Of a stretch of 64,000 bases of DNA, positions 24,917 to 37,647 are shown piece by piece. The notes under the pieces were generated by a model. The model had not been told where the DNA came from. It was given only the letters and a program-made list of their open reading frames with translations, and made no database searches. Made by a program: the position numbers and the translations under genes. Positions within the stretch are counted from its first letter, which is position 1, and the number at the start of each line of letters is the position of its first letter. The stretch comes from Streptomycetaceae bacterium. Its GTDB lineage: Bacteria; Actinomycetota; Actinomycetes; Nanopelagicales; Nanopelagicaceae. The stretch covers positions 203,293-267,292 of the forward strand of contig JAIXTW010000003.1 in the NCBI GenBank assembly GCA_027483765.1. Direction: 5' to 3'.

Positions 24917-27253
24917 TTAATAGTCGCGAAGCGTGGCGAGCACTGAATCAATCTCATCCGGCTTCACCAAGACCACTCGAGCCTTCGATCCTTCAGAAGG
25001 ACCAACAATTCCGCGAGATTCCATCAGGTCCATCAATCGACCAGCTTTTGCAAAGCCCACTCGTAACTTTCTTTGTAACATGGATGTGGAACCAAATTGC
25101 GTGCTTACCACTAGCTCAACGGCCTGAATTAAAATTTCGAGATCATCGCCGATCTCTTTATCAATATTCTTATTTGCCTGCGCGACCTGAGTGACATCAT
25201 CGCGATAGCGCGGTGATAGTTGTTTCTTAACATGCGTTGTTACCGCCTCGATTTCACGCTCTGAGACATAAGCGCCCTGAATTCGAATGGCACGGCTTGC
25301 TCCCATTGGAATAAAGAGTCCATCACCTTGGCCGATAAGTTTCTCAGCCCCGGGACTATCGAGAATAACTCGACTATCAGCAAGAGATGATGTTGCAAAA
25401 GATAGTCGAGAAGGAACATTTGCCTTAATGAGCCCAGTTACAACATCAACACTTGGACGTTGCGTAGCAAGTACTAGGTGAATTCCAGCAGAGCGAGCCA
25501 ACTGAGTTATTCGAACAACAGACTCTTCAACTTCACGAGCGGCGACCATCATGAGGTCAGCTAACTCATCAATAATGATCAGCAAGTAAGGGTAAGGCTC
25601 AACGATGCGATCAGAACCAGGAGGTGCTACAACTTTTCCGGCGCGAACTGCTTTATTGAAATCATCGATATGTCTAAAGCCAAAAGTTGCCAAATCTTCA
25701 TAGCGAAGATCCATCTCACGTACTACCCAGGTAAGGGCATCCGATGCCTTCTTAGGATTTGTAATAATCGGTGTGATGAGATGCGGAATTCCTTCATAGG
25801 CAGTGAGTTCAACTCGCTTAGGGTCAATCAAAATTAGTCGTACATCATCTGGCGTTGCGCGCATCAAAATCGAAGTGATCATGGCATTAATCATGGAAGA
25901 TTTACCGGCACCTGTGGCACCTGCAACTAAGAGGTGTGGCATCTTGGCTAAGTTTGCACAGACGAAATTACCTTCAACATCTTTGCCAAGTGCAACAAGC
26001 ATGGGATGGTGGTCTTGACCGGCAACGCTAGAACGCATGACATCGCCGAGTGCAACAATTTCACGATCAGCGTTGGGAATCTCAATACCCACCGCTGATT
26101 TTCCTGGGATCGGTGAAAGAATTCGAACTTCGCTGCTGGCAACTGCATATGAAATATTCTTTGATAGCGCGGTAATTCGCTCCACCTTTACTGCATTTCC
26201 AAGTTCAACCTCATAGCGCGTCACGGTTGGGCCGCGCATAAAACCAGTTACCTCGGCATCGATTTCAAACTGTTTAAAAACTTCAGTCAGCGAAGCAACC
26301 ACCGCGTCATTCGCTTTGCTCTTCGCCTTGGCTGCCGGCCCTAGTTTAAGAAGGTCATGGGAAGGCAGCTCATACTTAGTATCACTCGTGAGCAACAGTT
26401 GCTCAGGTCGCTTATCACTCTTCGGTGCTTGCTTTAACTGTGCTTCTAGCGGCACACGAGGAACCTCAACCGTAAATTCTTCATCGAACTCTTCTTCATC
26501 AATCTCATCCACATCAGCATCATCTTGGGATTGATTCCAGGCAACGACCGGTGACTCAAATGGTGGCGTATCCGAAATCTCAAAGGTATCTTCGTTGCGC
26601 GAAGGCTTTTTCGACCAGAGCCATAGTGATATCACTTTTAATTTGATTCCCACCTTTGAAAGTGGCGTTGCGGTAATAATGAGCACACCAAAGATAAAGA
26701 CCGCAATCAGCAGTGGATAAGCCAGCAGTGATGTCATCAATGCAACCAGTGGCTTTGCTACCCAATAACCCAGCAGGCCTCCACCTTCTCTAATTGCAGT
26801 GGCACCAGTTGCATTAACAGCGCCTAATGAACCATTGAGCAGATGGGCTAACCCGGTTGTGCTCACTACCAGGGTGATTGTTCCAATAGTGATCCGGCCA
26901 GTTACGTGGCTATCTTGCGGTTTTCTAAAAAACCGTACTGCGAAATAGAGAAGTACGAGCGGTGCTAAAACACCGATGCGTCCGAATGCACCATAAAAGA
27001 ATGAGTAAAGATTTCGCCCGACAAAGTTATCTGCCTGAAACCAGGTTCCGGCAAAGGCGGCGAGTGATGTTAAGAGGAGAAGAAAGCCAGCGCCATCTCG
27101 GTGATGCTCAGGATCTAAATCACGTGCACCACGGGCGACGAAGCGGATGGAGCTACCTAAAGATTTTGCGAGGTAGCGCCAGATTGCGGCCAACCCTCGA
27201 GTGGCAAACGCTAGGACCGAGCCCTTAGCGGTGCTTTTCTTTTTCTTAGCCAC
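24917..27253 (-). CDS. ftsK: DNA translocase FtsK/SpoIIIE
   Basis: A septal DNA pump that clears and aligns sister chromosomes. From GTG 27253 the protein is 778 aa: four membrane helices in the first 200 residues, a short charged linker, the beta domain, the RecA-like alpha domain with Walker [12 protein letters not shown] and Walker [15 protein letters not shown], and the C-terminal gamma winged helix ([20 protein letters not shown]). GTG is chosen because it gives [11 protein letters not shown], and the earlier start at 27364 overlaps rnj by 61 bases. No strong ribosome-binding site is seen; TAAGAT 7 bases before the GTG could be a leaderless promoter. Confidence 0.95.
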   Translation of the reverse strand: MAKKKKSTAKGSVLAFATRGLAAIWRYLAKSLGSSIRFVARGARDLDPEHHRDGAGFLLLLTSLAAFAGTWFQADNFVGRNLYSFFYGAFGRIGVLAPLVLLYFAVRFFRKPQDSHVTGRITIGTITLVVSTTGLAHLLNGSLGAVNATGATAIREGGGLLGYWVAKPLVALMTSLLAYPLLIAVFIFGVLIITATPLSKVGIKLKVISLWLWSKKPSRNEDTFEISDTPPFESPVVAWNQSQDDADVDEIDEEEFDEEFTVEVPRVPLEAQLKQAPKSDKRPEQLLLTSDTKYELPSHDLLKLGPAAKAKSKANDAVVASLTEVFKQFEIDAEVTGFMRGPTVTRYEVELGNAVKVERITALSKNISYAVASSEVRILSPIPGKSAVGIEIPNADREIVALGDVMRSSVAGQDHHPMLVALGKDVEGNFVCANLAKMPHLLVAGATGAGKSSMINAMITSILMRATPDDVRLILIDPKRVELTAYEGIPHLITPIITNPKKASDALTWVVREMDLRYEDLATFGFRHIDDFNKAVRAGKVVAPPGSDRIVEPYPYLLIIIDELADLMMVAAREVEESVVRITQLARSAGIHLVLATQRPSVDVVTGLIKANVPSRLSFATSSLADSRVILDSPGAEKLIGQGDGLFIPMGASRAIRIQGAYVSEREIEAVTTHVKKQLSPRYRDDVTQVAQANKNIDKEIGDDLEILIQAVELVVSTQFGSTSMLQRKLRVGFAKAGRLMDLMESRGIVGPSEGSKARVVLVKPDEIDSVLATLRDY

Positions 27254-27303
27254 ACATTCAATCTTAGGTGGAGAGTTTTTTCGACGAGCGTAGGCGCGCC
27301 GGA

Positions 27304-28989
27304 TTACACCTCTATGACTACCGGAACAATCATTGGCCGGCGGCGATGTTTCTGGCCGACCCATCCCCCAATTGTGCGACGAACCACTTGTGATAACTGA
27401 TGAGTTCCATTGATGCCTTCAGCAACTGCCGACGCAAGCGCTTTCTCAATCTGACCCTTGACCTCATCAAAGAGTGCAATATCTTCATTAAACCCACGTG
27501 CATGAATATCGGGACCGGCAACAATCTTTCCAGTTTGAGATTCGATGACAACGATCACTGAGATAAATCCTTCTTCGCCGAGAATTCTTCGATCTTTCAG
27601 AGATGACTCCGTGATATCGCCAACGCTCTGGCCATCGACATAGACGAATCCGCATGGAATTGCTCCGACAACTTCTGCGTGATGGTCCACTAAATCAATG
27701 ACTATGCCATTTTCAATAATAAATGCATTCTCGCGTGGCACTCCAGATTCAATCGCTAACTCCGCGTTCGCCTTTAAATGGCGCCATTCTCCATGCACAG
27801 GAAGTGCATACTTCGGCTTCACAATGTTGTAGCAGTAGAGAAGTTCGCCCGCGGCAGCATGTCCTGAAACATGCACCATTGCATTCGCTTTGTGAACAAC
27901 TTTTGCACCCCAACGGGTTAGTTCATTAATGATTCTAAAGACGGAGTTCTCATTACCTGGAATCAGAGAGGAAGCGAGAATTACAGTGTCACCTTCACCA
28001 ACTCGAATTTGGTGATCACCGTTGGCCATGCGAGAGAGCGCGGCCATAGGTTCGCCCTGAGAGCCAGTACAGATGAGAACTACGTTGTCGTCGTAGTTAT
28101 CCAACTCACGGGCATCAAATAAAATTCCGGCAGGAACGCTGAGATAACCCATATCTTGTGCAATCTTCATATTGCGAATCATGGACCGTCCGATGAAGGC
28201 TACTTTTCGATTGTGTAGCGCTGCGGTATCAATGACTTGTTGCACTCTGTGAACATGCGAACTAAACGAGGCAACGATTACTCGTCGCTTAGTTGATGCA
28301 ATCACTCGGTTGAGCGCGGGCATAATTTCTCGCTCTGAAGGAGTAAATCCTGGTACGTCGGCATTGGTTGAATCAACGAGAAAGAGGTCTACTCCTTCTT
28401 CGCCAAGCCGAGCAAAAGTTCGTAAGTCGGTAATTCGGCCATCTAATGGAAGTTGGTCCATCTTAAAGTCACCGGTGTGCAGAACTGTTCCGGCCCCAGT
28501 ATGAATAGCGACCGCTAGTGCATCAGGGATCGAGTGATTAACTGCGATAAATTCCAATTCAAATGGACCAACATCTTCACGCACATCTTCTCGCACTTCG
28601 TGCATGAGAGGAGAGATTCGATGTTCCTTTAACTTGGCCGAGATCAGCGCGAGCGTAAGAGGTGAACCGTAGATGGGAATATCTCCACGTTCGCGCAGAA
28701 GATACGGAACTGCACCGATATGGTCCTCATGTCCATGCGTAAGAAATATGCCAACGACATCTTGCAGGCGATCTCGGATATAAGAAAAATCGGGAAGGAT
28801 TAAATCAATTCCAGGCTGGTTATCTTCCGGAAATAGAACTCCACAGTCGACGATAAGAAGCTTGCCATTTAACTCATAGACGGTCATATTGCGACCGATT
28901 TCAGAGATTCCGCCTAACGCCACAATGCGTAGACCGCCAGGAACTAACTTGCTCGGAGTACCTAAATTTGGATGGGGGTGTTGTGTCAT
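27304..28989 (-). CDS. rnj: Ribonuclease J
   Basis: A metallo-beta-lactamase RNase (561 aa) with 5'-3' exo- and endonuclease activity for mRNA decay and rRNA maturation. The zinc motif [13 protein letters not shown] has H85, H87, D89 and H90. Further metal ligands lie in HTGDFKMD, the beta-CASP domain follows ([28 protein letters not shown]), and PVHGEWRH is the late His motif. It lies after dapA (9 bases), as in other Actinobacteria. Confidence 0.97.
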   Translation of the reverse strand: MTQHPHPNLGTPSKLVPGGLRIVALGGISEIGRNMTVYELNGKLLIVDCGVLFPEDNQPGIDLILPDFSYIRDRLQDVVGIFLTHGHEDHIGAVPYLLRERGDIPIYGSPLTLALISAKLKEHRISPLMHEVREDVREDVGPFELEFIAVNHSIPDALAVAIHTGAGTVLHTGDFKMDQLPLDGRITDLRTFARLGEEGVDLFLVDSTNADVPGFTPSEREIMPALNRVIASTKRRVIVASFSSHVHRVQQVIDTAALHNRKVAFIGRSMIRNMKIAQDMGYLSVPAGILFDARELDNYDDNVVLICTGSQGEPMAALSRMANGDHQIRVGEGDTVILASSLIPGNENSVFRIINELTRWGAKVVHKANAMVHVSGHAAAGELLYCYNIVKPKYALPVHGEWRHLKANAELAIESGVPRENAFIIENGIVIDLVDHHAEVVGAIPCGFVYVDGQSVGDITESSLKDRRILGEEGFISVIVVIESQTGKIVAGPDIHARGFNEDIALFDEVKGQIEKALASAVAEGINGTHQLSQVVRRTIGGWVGQKHRRRPMIVPVVIEV

Positions 28990-28998
28990 AGAGCCAAA

Positions 28999-29895
28999 TT
29001 AGTTTTTCAAGGTAATGCCACCTGCGATGAGATCTTTACGTAGCTGTTCGATCTGTGCATCTGTGGCATCAACGAGTGGCAGGCGTGTTGTTCCCCCTGG
29101 AAGTCCCATGAGTGACATCGCTGCCTTGGTCAAAATTGCACCTTGTGTGCGGAATGTTCCGGTGAAGACCGGCAAGAGCTGTTGGTGAATCTCTAGTGCG
29201 CGTGGTGCATTTCCGGCAAACCATGAATTCAGCATCTCTTTAAGTTCCAGGCCAGCAGTGTGACCACAGACAGATACGAAGCCAACGGCTCCTACTGAAA
29301 GAAATGGCAAGTTAAGAATGTCATCGCCTGAATAGACGGGGATTCCAGAACGCTTGATTACCCAAGATGTTGCTGCGATATTTCCCTTGGCATCTTTGAG
29401 AGCGACAATATTGTCAACGCTTTCGTAGAGTTTAACGATGGTGTCAGATTCAATTTCAACGCCGGTACGCCCTGGAATGTCGTACATCATGATCGGAAGA
29501 TCTGTCGCAGCTGCAACTGCGCGGAAATGCGCTTCGATTCCAGCTTGTGGAGGCTTGTTGTAGTACGGAGTAACAACAAGGAGCGCGTCAGCACCCGCTT
29601 CTTGTGAGCGCTTGGCTTGCTCGACTGTATATGCAGTCTCGTTATCACCTGCGCCCGAGAGAACTGTAATTTTCTCGCCTACAACGCTCTTCACTACTTT
29701 GATGATCTCAAGTTTTTCTGAAGATTTAGTTGTTGGAGCTTCGCCCGTTGTGCCGTTTACTGCAATTCCATCATGGCCAGTGTCGACCAGATGTTGCGCC
29801 AGCGTGGCAACGCCATCCCAATCGATTGCACCATCTTTATTAAATGGGGTCACCATGGCGGTGATTAATCGACCAAAAGGAGGCTGGATACTCAT
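28999..29895 (-). CDS. dapA: 4-hydroxy-tetrahydrodipicolinate synthase
   Basis: Condenses pyruvate and aspartate semialdehyde in the lysine/diaminopimelate pathway. The 298-aa TIM barrel has NGTTGEAPT (48-56), YDIPGRTGV with the catalytic Tyr at 138, and the Schiff-base lysine K167 in ALKDAKG. It lies between thyX and rnj, the standard dapB/thyX/dapA arrangement, although dapB is here separated by azlCD and a glutaredoxin. Confidence 0.97.
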   Translation of the reverse strand: MSIQPPFGRLITAMVTPFNKDGAIDWDGVATLAQHLVDTGHDGIAVNGTTGEAPTTKSSEKLEIIKVVKSVVGEKITVLSGAGDNETAYTVEQAKRSQEAGADALLVVTPYYNKPPQAGIEAHFRAVAAATDLPIMMYDIPGRTGVEIESDTIVKLYESVDNIVALKDAKGNIAATSWVIKRSGIPVYSGDDILNLPFLSVGAVGFVSVCGHTAGLELKEMLNSWFAGNAPRALEIHQQLLPVFTGTFRTQGAILTKAAMSLMGLPGGTTRLPLVDATDAQIEQLRKDLIAGGITLKN

Positions 29896-29911
29896 CTGTG
29901 AATCTTATCGC

Positions 29912-30631
29912 TTAAGGCGCGATACGACCAGATTTTTCAAAGGCTCCGTATGTAAGGGGCATCAATTTCGCGAACTCGGCTTCCATTTTTTCGGCGACCA
30001 TCTCGATTTCTCGTTGCGGGTAGCTAGGAAAGTGTGATCCTTCGCGAGATGTACGCAAAGATAGAAAATTCATCAGTGCGCGTGCATTCATGGTGACATA
30101 CATCGATGAATAGGTTGCAACCGGCAAAACAACACGTGCAACTTCGCGGGCTACTCCAGCTTCCAACATCTTTACATATGAGTCGTATGCAATTACATAC
30201 GCCTCTTTCATAGCCTTGACTGTAATTTCAAATTGTTCTGGTGTGCCATCTTCAAATGTGTAAGCACCAGTCTTGCCAACTTGAACGAGCTTGCGCTCTT
30301 TCGAGGGAACATAAAAAACTGGCTTCAATTCGCGATAGCGTCCAGATTCTTCGTTATAAGAAGCGATGCGATGGCGCATGAACTCTCTAAAGACGAAGAT
30401 TGGAGCAGAAACAAAGAAAGTCATCGAGGTATGTTCAAACGGTGAACCATGGCGTTCGCGAGCTAGGTAATTGATGAGCCCGGCAGAGCGCGCTGGATCT
30501 TCACCAATCTCATCTAGTGATTGCTCGCCGGCCGTTGAGACGCGTGCGGCCCAAATGACATCGGCATCACTCGCACTTGATTTAACAAGCTCTACAGTTA
30601 CATCGTCTCTAAAAATTACGGTCTCAGACAT
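29912..30631 (-). CDS. thyX: Flavin-dependent thymidylate synthase
   Basis: A 239-aa ThyX that methylates dUMP with FAD and NADPH. The diagnostic motif RHRxxSxNExSxR is present as RHRIASYNEESGR (86-98). No thyA is seen nearby. It is the first gene of thyX-dapA-rnj and is divergent from azlC. The intergenic 60 bases contain TATATA (about 30671-30676). Confidence 0.97.
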   Translation of the reverse strand: MSETVIFRDDVTVELVKSSASDADVIWAARVSTAGEQSLDEIGEDPARSAGLINYLARERHGSPFEHTSMTFFVSAPIFVFREFMRHRIASYNEESGRYRELKPVFYVPSKERKLVQVGKTGAYTFEDGTPEQFEITVKAMKEAYVIAYDSYVKMLEAGVAREVARVVLPVATYSSMYVTMNARALMNFLSLRTSREGSHFPSYPQREIEMVAEKMEAEFAKLMPLTYGAFEKSGRIAP

Positions 30632-30691
30632 GTCCGCACCTTATCCATCTACCCCCCTTCACCTGGTGGATATATAGGGCAGAATGAGCGC

Positions 30692-31360
30692 GTGTCCAGA
30701 GTGAACCGTGCCACCGCAACGCAGAGTTTCGGAGTTTCCTTCACCGTTGGCCTCTATGGAACCGCTTTTGGTGCGGCAAGTATCGCCGCCGGTTTCTCGG
30801 TTTTACAGACATGCTTACTCTCGCTACTGACCTTCTCTGGTGCATCGCAATTTGCGGTGGCTGGAGTCATGGGTGCAGGTGGTACCGCCATCTCTGCCAT
30901 CGCAACCGCTTCACTTCTGGGTACGAGAAATATGTTGTACGCACTTCGAATGGCTCCACTCTTGCGCGTTACCGGAATTAAAAAGGTTATAGCTGCGCAC
31001 ATCACGATTGATGAATCAACTGGTGTCGCAATCAGCCAAGAAAAGCTTGGAACGCAAGCGATGAAGCAAGGTTTCTGGCTCACTGGTTTTGGCGTCTATA
31101 CCTTCTGGAATATCTTCACCCTCCTTGGTGCGCTCGGCGCACAAGCTATGGGAAATCCATCAGCATGGGGTCTTGATGCTGCAGTACCAGCTGCATTCTT
31201 AGGTCTGCTCTGGCCAAACTTAACAAATAACTTTGAACGTGTGCTGGCGGTATCGGCACTTGTGATGGCGGTTGTTCTCAGCCCAGTGTTGAGCGCCGGC
31301 CTACCAATTATTTCTACCGTTGTACTTGCGGTCGTATTTGGTTGGAAGGCCCGGATATGA
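30692..31360 (+). CDS. azlC: Branched-chain amino acid exporter, large subunit (AzlC)
   Basis: A 222-aa membrane protein of the AzlC/BrnF family with about seven hydrophobic helices and the family segment GASQFAVAGVMGAGGTAISAI (about 50-70) in the N-terminal third. With AzlD it exports branched-chain amino acids. It uses GTG (30692); a second GTG three codons later is possible. It stands on the plus strand inside an otherwise minus-strand lysine/thymidylate cluster, so it looks inserted. Confidence 0.9.
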   Translation: MSRVNRATATQSFGVSFTVGLYGTAFGAASIAAGFSVLQTCLLSLLTFSGASQFAVAGVMGAGGTAISAIATASLLGTRNMLYALRMAPLLRVTGIKKVIAAHITIDESTGVAISQEKLGTQAMKQGFWLTGFGVYTFWNIFTLLGALGAQAMGNPSAWGLDAAVPAAFLGLLWPNLTNNFERVLAVSALVMAVVLSPVLSAGLPIISTVVLAVVFGWKARI

Positions 31361-31662
31361 GTACCTTCTGGATAGTTGTCATCGGTTCAAGTATCGCGCT
31401 CTTTCTGCTGCGATATTCGGGGTACATGATTCCCGAGAAGTACTTAACCAATCCACGCGTCTTGCGAATTAATACCTTGATTCCCATCGTTCTTATGAGC
31501 GCAATGGTGGGAGTTCAAACCGTGACCGAGAATGGAAAATGGGTCATTGATCAGCGTTTGGCAGGTATCGCTGTTGCAGTGGTTGCGCTGCTGCTTAAGG
31601 CGCCATATTTTGTGGTGATGGTTTCGGCAGCGCTGACATCTGCGCTTTTATATCGCCTCTAA
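31357..31662 (+). CDS. azlD: Branched-chain amino acid exporter, small subunit (AzlD)
   Basis: A 101-aa membrane protein with about four helices (for example FWIVVIGSSIALFLLRYSGY and IPIVLMSAMVGVQTV), matching the AzlD/BrnE family that pairs with AzlC. ATG 31357 overlaps the azlC stop (ATGA), so the two are translationally coupled. A start five codons earlier is less likely. It is convergent with the glutaredoxin gene, 7 bases away. Confidence 0.9.
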   Translation: MSTFWIVVIGSSIALFLLRYSGYMIPEKYLTNPRVLRINTLIPIVLMSAMVGVQTVTENGKWVIDQRLAGIAVAVVALLLKAPYFVVMVSAALTSALLYRL

Positions 31663-31669
31663 AGTTAAA

Positions 31670-31927
31670 TTAGATAATTCCGAGTGACGTAAGTTTCGCC
31701 TTTAAATCATTATCGGATGGCTCGGTCAGATGCGTTCCATCTGAAAAGACGAGGACAGGAATTGACTGTGCTCCCCCATTGATCTCGCGCACCTTTGCCG
31801 CTGCAGATTCATCTATCTCAACATCGATGTGGTTGACCTGAATATCAAGTTCTTCTAAAAGTCGCTTCGAGCGGCGGCAATCTCCGCACCAGTCGGCTCC
31901 GTACATTGTGATATCTGCATGTGCCAT
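31670..31927 (-). CDS. Glutaredoxin, mycoredoxin-like
   Basis: An 85-aa thioredoxin-fold protein with W13-C14-G15-D16-C17 and the cis-proline segment SIPVLVFSDG. The extended WC-x-x-C and lack of a long N-terminus resemble actinobacterial mycoredoxin-1, which reduces mycothiol mixed disulfides, but the second position here is Asp rather than the usual Tyr. It is encoded 15 bases after dapB and may share its transcript. Confidence 0.85.
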   Translation of the reverse strand: MAHADITMYGADWCGDCRRSKRLLEELDIQVNHIDVEIDESAAAKVREINGGAQSIPVLVFSDGTHLTEPSDNDLKAKLTSLGII

Positions 31928-31942
31928 CTAAGTGCTCCTTCG

Positions 31943-33951
<2,009 letters not shown>

Positions 33952-33955
33952 CTAC

Positions 33956-36157
33956 TTATTCAGCAGCTGGAGTTGTTCCATCTTCGAGAACTGGAACCAA
34001 AGAGAGCTTGCCCTTTGGATCAATCTCGCCGATTTCTACCTGAATCTTGTCGCCAACCTTCATAACTTCTTCTAGGTTCTCAATGCGCTTTCCACCATGC
34101 ATCTTGCGAATCTGCGATACGTGGAGCAGGCCATCTTTACCTGGCATCAATGAGATGAAGGCACCGAATGTTGCGAGCTTTACCACTGTACCGAGGTAGC
34201 GCTCTCCCACTTCTGGCATTTGTGGATTAGCAATCGCATTGATCTGCGCGCGTGCTGCCTCAGCAGAAGGGCCATCGGTGGCACCGATGTAGATAGTTCC
34301 ATCATCTTCAATAGAGATATCTGCACCTGTCTCATCTTGAATCTGATTAATAATCTTGCCCTTGGGCCCAATTACCGCACCAATCTGATCTACTGGAATC
34401 TTCACCGAGATGATGCGAGGAGCGTATTGGCTCATCTCATCAGGTGTATCGATTGCTTCGTTCATGACATCGAGAATCGCAAGACGCGCTTCCTTTGCCT
34501 GATGTAGTGCGCCAGCAAGAACTGATGCCGGAATTCCATCGAGCTTGGTATCAAGCTGTAGCGCTGTAATAAAGTCCTTAGTTCCAGCGACCTTAAAGTC
34601 CATATCTCCGAATGCATCTTCAGCACCGAGAATATCTGTCAGGGCAACGTATTCAACCTTGCCATCGACATCATCTGAGATAAGACCCATGGCAATTCCT
34701 GCAACTGGCGCCTTCAGAGGTACACCGGCTTGCAACATTGAAAGTGTTGATGCACAGACAGATCCCATAGATGTTGATCCATTTGAACCGAGCGCTTCTG
34801 AGACCTGACGGATTGCGTATGGGAACTCTTCACGTGTTGGAAGAACTGGAATAAGTGCACGCTCTGCAAGTGCTCCGTGGCCGATTTCGCGACGCTTTGG
34901 AGTTCCTACACGACCGGTCTCACCAGTTGAATATGGTGGAAAGTTGTAGTTGTGCATGTAGCGCTTAGATGTTTCAGGGCTCATTGTGTCGAGCTGCTGT
35001 TCCATCTTGAGCATATTAAGAGTTGTTACTCCAAGAATCTGAGTCTCTCCGCGTTCGAAGATTGCAGATCCGTGAACGCGAGGGATTACCTCTACTTCGG
35101 CAGACAAAGCACGAATGTCGCGAAGTCCGCGGCCATCGATACGAACCTTGTCCCGCAGAACGCGCTGGCGAACGAGCTTCTTTGTCAGTGATCGGAAAGC
35201 TGCTGGAACTTCCTTTTCGCGGCCTTCGAAGGCAGCTGAAACGGATTCCTTTGTTGAATCAGAGATTTCATCAATCTTTGTTTCGCGCTCTTGCTTACCT
35301 GAGATTGTTAGCGCCTTTGCCAGATCATCCTTTGCCGCCTTTTCAACTGCTGCAAATACATCATCCTGATAATCAAGGAACACTGGGAAATCAGCTGTTG
35401 GCTTTGCCGCAACTGCTGCCAGCTTTGACTGAGCTTCGCAGAGAATGCGAATAAATGGCTTAGCTGCATCGAGTCCCTGAGAAACAATCTCTTCAGTTGG
35501 AGCTGCTGCGCCACCTGCAATGAGACCAATTGTCTTAGTTGTCGCTTCGGCTTCGACCATCATGATTGCTACATCGTCAGCTGTTACGCGACCTGCAACG
35601 ACCATGTCGAATACTGCATTTTCGACCTGTGAATGGTTTGGAAATGCAACCCACTGACCGTCGATAAGTGCAACACGTACGCCACCGATTGGACCAGAAA
35701 ATGGTAGACCTGCAAGCTGTGTTGACATCGATGCAGCGTTAATAGCAATGACGTCGTACATGTGGTCTGGATCCAGAGCCATCACTGTGACAACGATTTG
35801 TACTTCGTTACGAAGTCCCTTAATAAATGATGGACGCAACGGGCGGTCGATCAGACGGCAGGTAAGAATTGCCTCTTCCGATGGGCGGCCTTCGCGACGG
35901 AAGAATGATCCTGGGATCTTGCCAATTGCATACATCTTCTCTTCTACATCAACTGTAAGTGGGAAGAAATCGAATTGATCTTTAGGTGACTTTGATGCTG
36001 TTGTTGCTGAGAAAATCATGGTCTGATCATCTAGATAGACAGCTGCAGCTCCTGCTGCTTGCTTTGCGAGGCGACCAGTTTCAAACTTGATCTCGCGCTT
36101 TCCGAACTTTCCGTTATCGATAACGGCTACTGCTGACTTTACGTCTTGACCCTCCAT
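33956..36157 (-). CDS. pnp: Polyribonucleotide nucleotidyltransferase (PNPase)
   Basis: A 3'-5' phosphorolytic exoribonuclease, 733 aa from ATG 36157, which has AAAGGAGG ahead of it. Two RNase PH domains come first ([20 protein letters not shown] in the first, [18 protein letters not shown] in the second), joined by the PNPase alpha linker. A KH domain follows (about 570-625, [20 protein letters not shown]), then an S1 domain (about 635-705). The usual autoregulatory neighbour rpsO lies just upstream, with hairpins in between. Confidence 0.97.
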   Translation of the reverse strand: MEGQDVKSAVAVIDNGKFGKREIKFETGRLAKQAAGAAAVYLDDQTMIFSATTASKSPKDQFDFFPLTVDVEEKMYAIGKIPGSFFRREGRPSEEAILTCRLIDRPLRPSFIKGLRNEVQIVVTVMALDPDHMYDVIAINAASMSTQLAGLPFSGPIGGVRVALIDGQWVAFPNHSQVENAVFDMVVAGRVTADDVAIMMVEAEATTKTIGLIAGGAAAPTEEIVSQGLDAAKPFIRILCEAQSKLAAVAAKPTADFPVFLDYQDDVFAAVEKAAKDDLAKALTISGKQERETKIDEISDSTKESVSAAFEGREKEVPAAFRSLTKKLVRQRVLRDKVRIDGRGLRDIRALSAEVEVIPRVHGSAIFERGETQILGVTTLNMLKMEQQLDTMSPETSKRYMHNYNFPPYSTGETGRVGTPKRREIGHGALAERALIPVLPTREEFPYAIRQVSEALGSNGSTSMGSVCASTLSMLQAGVPLKAPVAGIAMGLISDDVDGKVEYVALTDILGAEDAFGDMDFKVAGTKDFITALQLDTKLDGIPASVLAGALHQAKEARLAILDVMNEAIDTPDEMSQYAPRIISVKIPVDQIGAVIGPKGKIINQIQDETGADISIEDDGTIYIGATDGPSAEAARAQINAIANPQMPEVGERYLGTVVKLATFGAFISLMPGKDGLLHVSQIRKMHGGKRIENLEEVMKVGDKIQVEIGEIDPKGKLSLVPVLEDGTTPAAE

Positions 36158-36246
36158 GGGTCCTCCTTTGATTCGTTTCGTTCTTTTTCCACGGTGCATG
36201 AGCACAACGTGGAGCGGTAACTACACGCAAGGCGAAACAAATGAAT

Positions 36247-36317
36247 CTTCGATCGAAGTTCACAGATGCGTACATCTGGAAACCACTACCGAGGACCATT
36301 GGTCCCCCGGCGGGTAG
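36247..36317 (-). ncRNA. Hairpins between rpsO and pnp
   Basis: On the minus strand, CTACC...GGACC-AAT-GGTCC...GGTAG forms an imperfect stem between 36286 and 36317 (arms 36286-36290/36313-36317 and 36293-36297/36301-36305). CTTCGATCGAAG at 36247-36258 is a perfect 12-base palindrome. In E. coli a pnp leader hairpin cut by RNase III allows PNPase autoregulation; the same role here is inferred from position only. Confidence 0.5.
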
Positions 36318-36328
36318 TTCTTACTTAA

Positions 36329-36598
36329 TTAGCGGCGGATTCCGAGTTTCTCGAGAATTGCACGGTAACGGCTGATATCTGTCTTTGCGAGGTACTGCAA
36401 GATGCGACGACGCTGACCTACGAGCAACAAGAGACCACGACGGTTGTGGTGGTCATGTGGGTTGGTCTTAAGGTGAGTTGTGATGTCATCGATGCGACGT
36501 GACAATAAAGCGATCTGAGCTTCAGGGCTTCCTGTATCAGTAGCTGATGATCCGTACTTCGCAATGATTTCTTTCTTTACTTCTGGTGTTAGTGCCAT
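36329..36598 (-). CDS. rpsO: 30S ribosomal protein S15
   Basis: An 89-aa S15 with [20 protein letters not shown] and [20 protein letters not shown], the rRNA-binding core. It lies upstream of pnp as in most bacteria. Before it, between ribF and rpsO, TTCCCG/CGGGAA (36648-36653 and 36664-36669) can form a short hairpin of unknown role. Confidence 0.98.
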   Translation of the reverse strand: MALTPEVKKEIIAKYGSSATDTGSPEAQIALLSRRIDDITTHLKTNPHDHHNRRGLLLLVGQRRRILQYLAKTDISRYRAILEKLGIRR

Positions 36599-36741
36599 GG
36601 TTCTTTATTCCTTTTCATGTTAAGTACATCAGTACTGTTCAAGAGGCTTCCCGGTTTGAATCACGGGAAATCGCTTTCTCGTTGGACACCGCAAAGTTTA
36701 CCCGCGGGGTGTGGATAAGTGAAATTGAGGCTGAATTGCCC

Positions 36742-37629
36742 TTATTTCTCGGTTAATTCGCGAGCTTTATCGCAATCCTTCTTCATCTGGAGCAAGAGTT
36801 CATCGAGGCTATCGAATTTCAATGTGGGACGTAAGAACCAACCGAATTCGATTGATGCGTTCTTGTCATAGAGATCAAGTCCCTCTTGATCAAGGGCGTA
36901 AGCCTCAACCTGCCTGCCTCGTTCGCCTTCGAAAGTTGGATTTGTTCCGATAGAAACTGCGGCCGGCCAGAAATTAATTCCAACTGTCAACCAACCGGCG
37001 TAAACACCATCGGCTGGAATTGTTTGTCCGTCAATCTTTCCTAAATTTGCAGTGGGGTAACCAATTTCGCGTCCACGCTTTTCTCCGTGAACTACCACTC
37101 CATCAAGGCGATGTGGGCGAGAAAGTAGCGTGCGCGCTTCTTCCACTTTTCCATCCACTACCAAAGTGCGGATGCGAGATGAAGAGATTACTTCAGTGTC
37201 ACTTTTAAGTTCTTGCACATCTACTGTGAAATTCTGGGTAAGTCCCTGGGCGGTAAGTGAATCGACGTTACCGGCAGCCTTATGGCCATAAGTGAAGTTC
37301 TTGCCCACTACGACAGTGCTGGCATGAAGTTGGCCAACTAAGACATCAGATACGAAATCTGCTGGCGACATCGCAGCGAATTTTTCATTGAACTTCATCA
37401 CTGCAACCTGATCCGCGCCGTGAATCTTTAAGAGCTCAACCCGATCAGATAAAGTCGTGAGTGCGGTGGGAGCTTTTTCCGGGGCGAAGACCGTTGTGGG
37501 ATGTGGATCAAAGGTGAGCGCGATAATTGATCGACCATCGGCAATCTCTTTTGCTCGATCAAGTAATAGTTGATGTCCTTTATGTACTCCATCAAATACC
37601 CCAATGAGTACGACGTTAGTCTCGGACAT
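36742..37629 (-). CDS. ribF: Bifunctional riboflavin kinase / FAD synthetase
   Basis: A 295-aa enzyme making FMN and FAD from riboflavin. The N-terminal adenylyltransferase part has GVFDGVHKGHQLLL (10-23) and SSSRIRTLV. The C-terminal flavokinase has REIGYPTANLG and GTNPTFEG. The N-terminus is somewhat shorter than usual because the protein starts close to the GxFDGxHxGH motif. It follows truB by 18 bases. Confidence 0.96.
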   Translation of the reverse strand: MSETNVVLIGVFDGVHKGHQLLLDRAKEIADGRSIIALTFDPHPTTVFAPEKAPTALTTLSDRVELLKIHGADQVAVMKFNEKFAAMSPADFVSDVLVGQLHASTVVVGKNFTYGHKAAGNVDSLTAQGLTQNFTVDVQELKSDTEVISSSRIRTLVVDGKVEEARTLLSRPHRLDGVVVHGEKRGREIGYPTANLGKIDGQTIPADGVYAGWLTVGINFWPAAVSIGTNPTFEGERGRQVEAYALDQEGLDLYDKNASIEFGWFLRPTLKFDSLDELLLQMKKDCDKARELTEK

Positions 37630-37647
37630 GTTCCAATCTTGCCTTAC

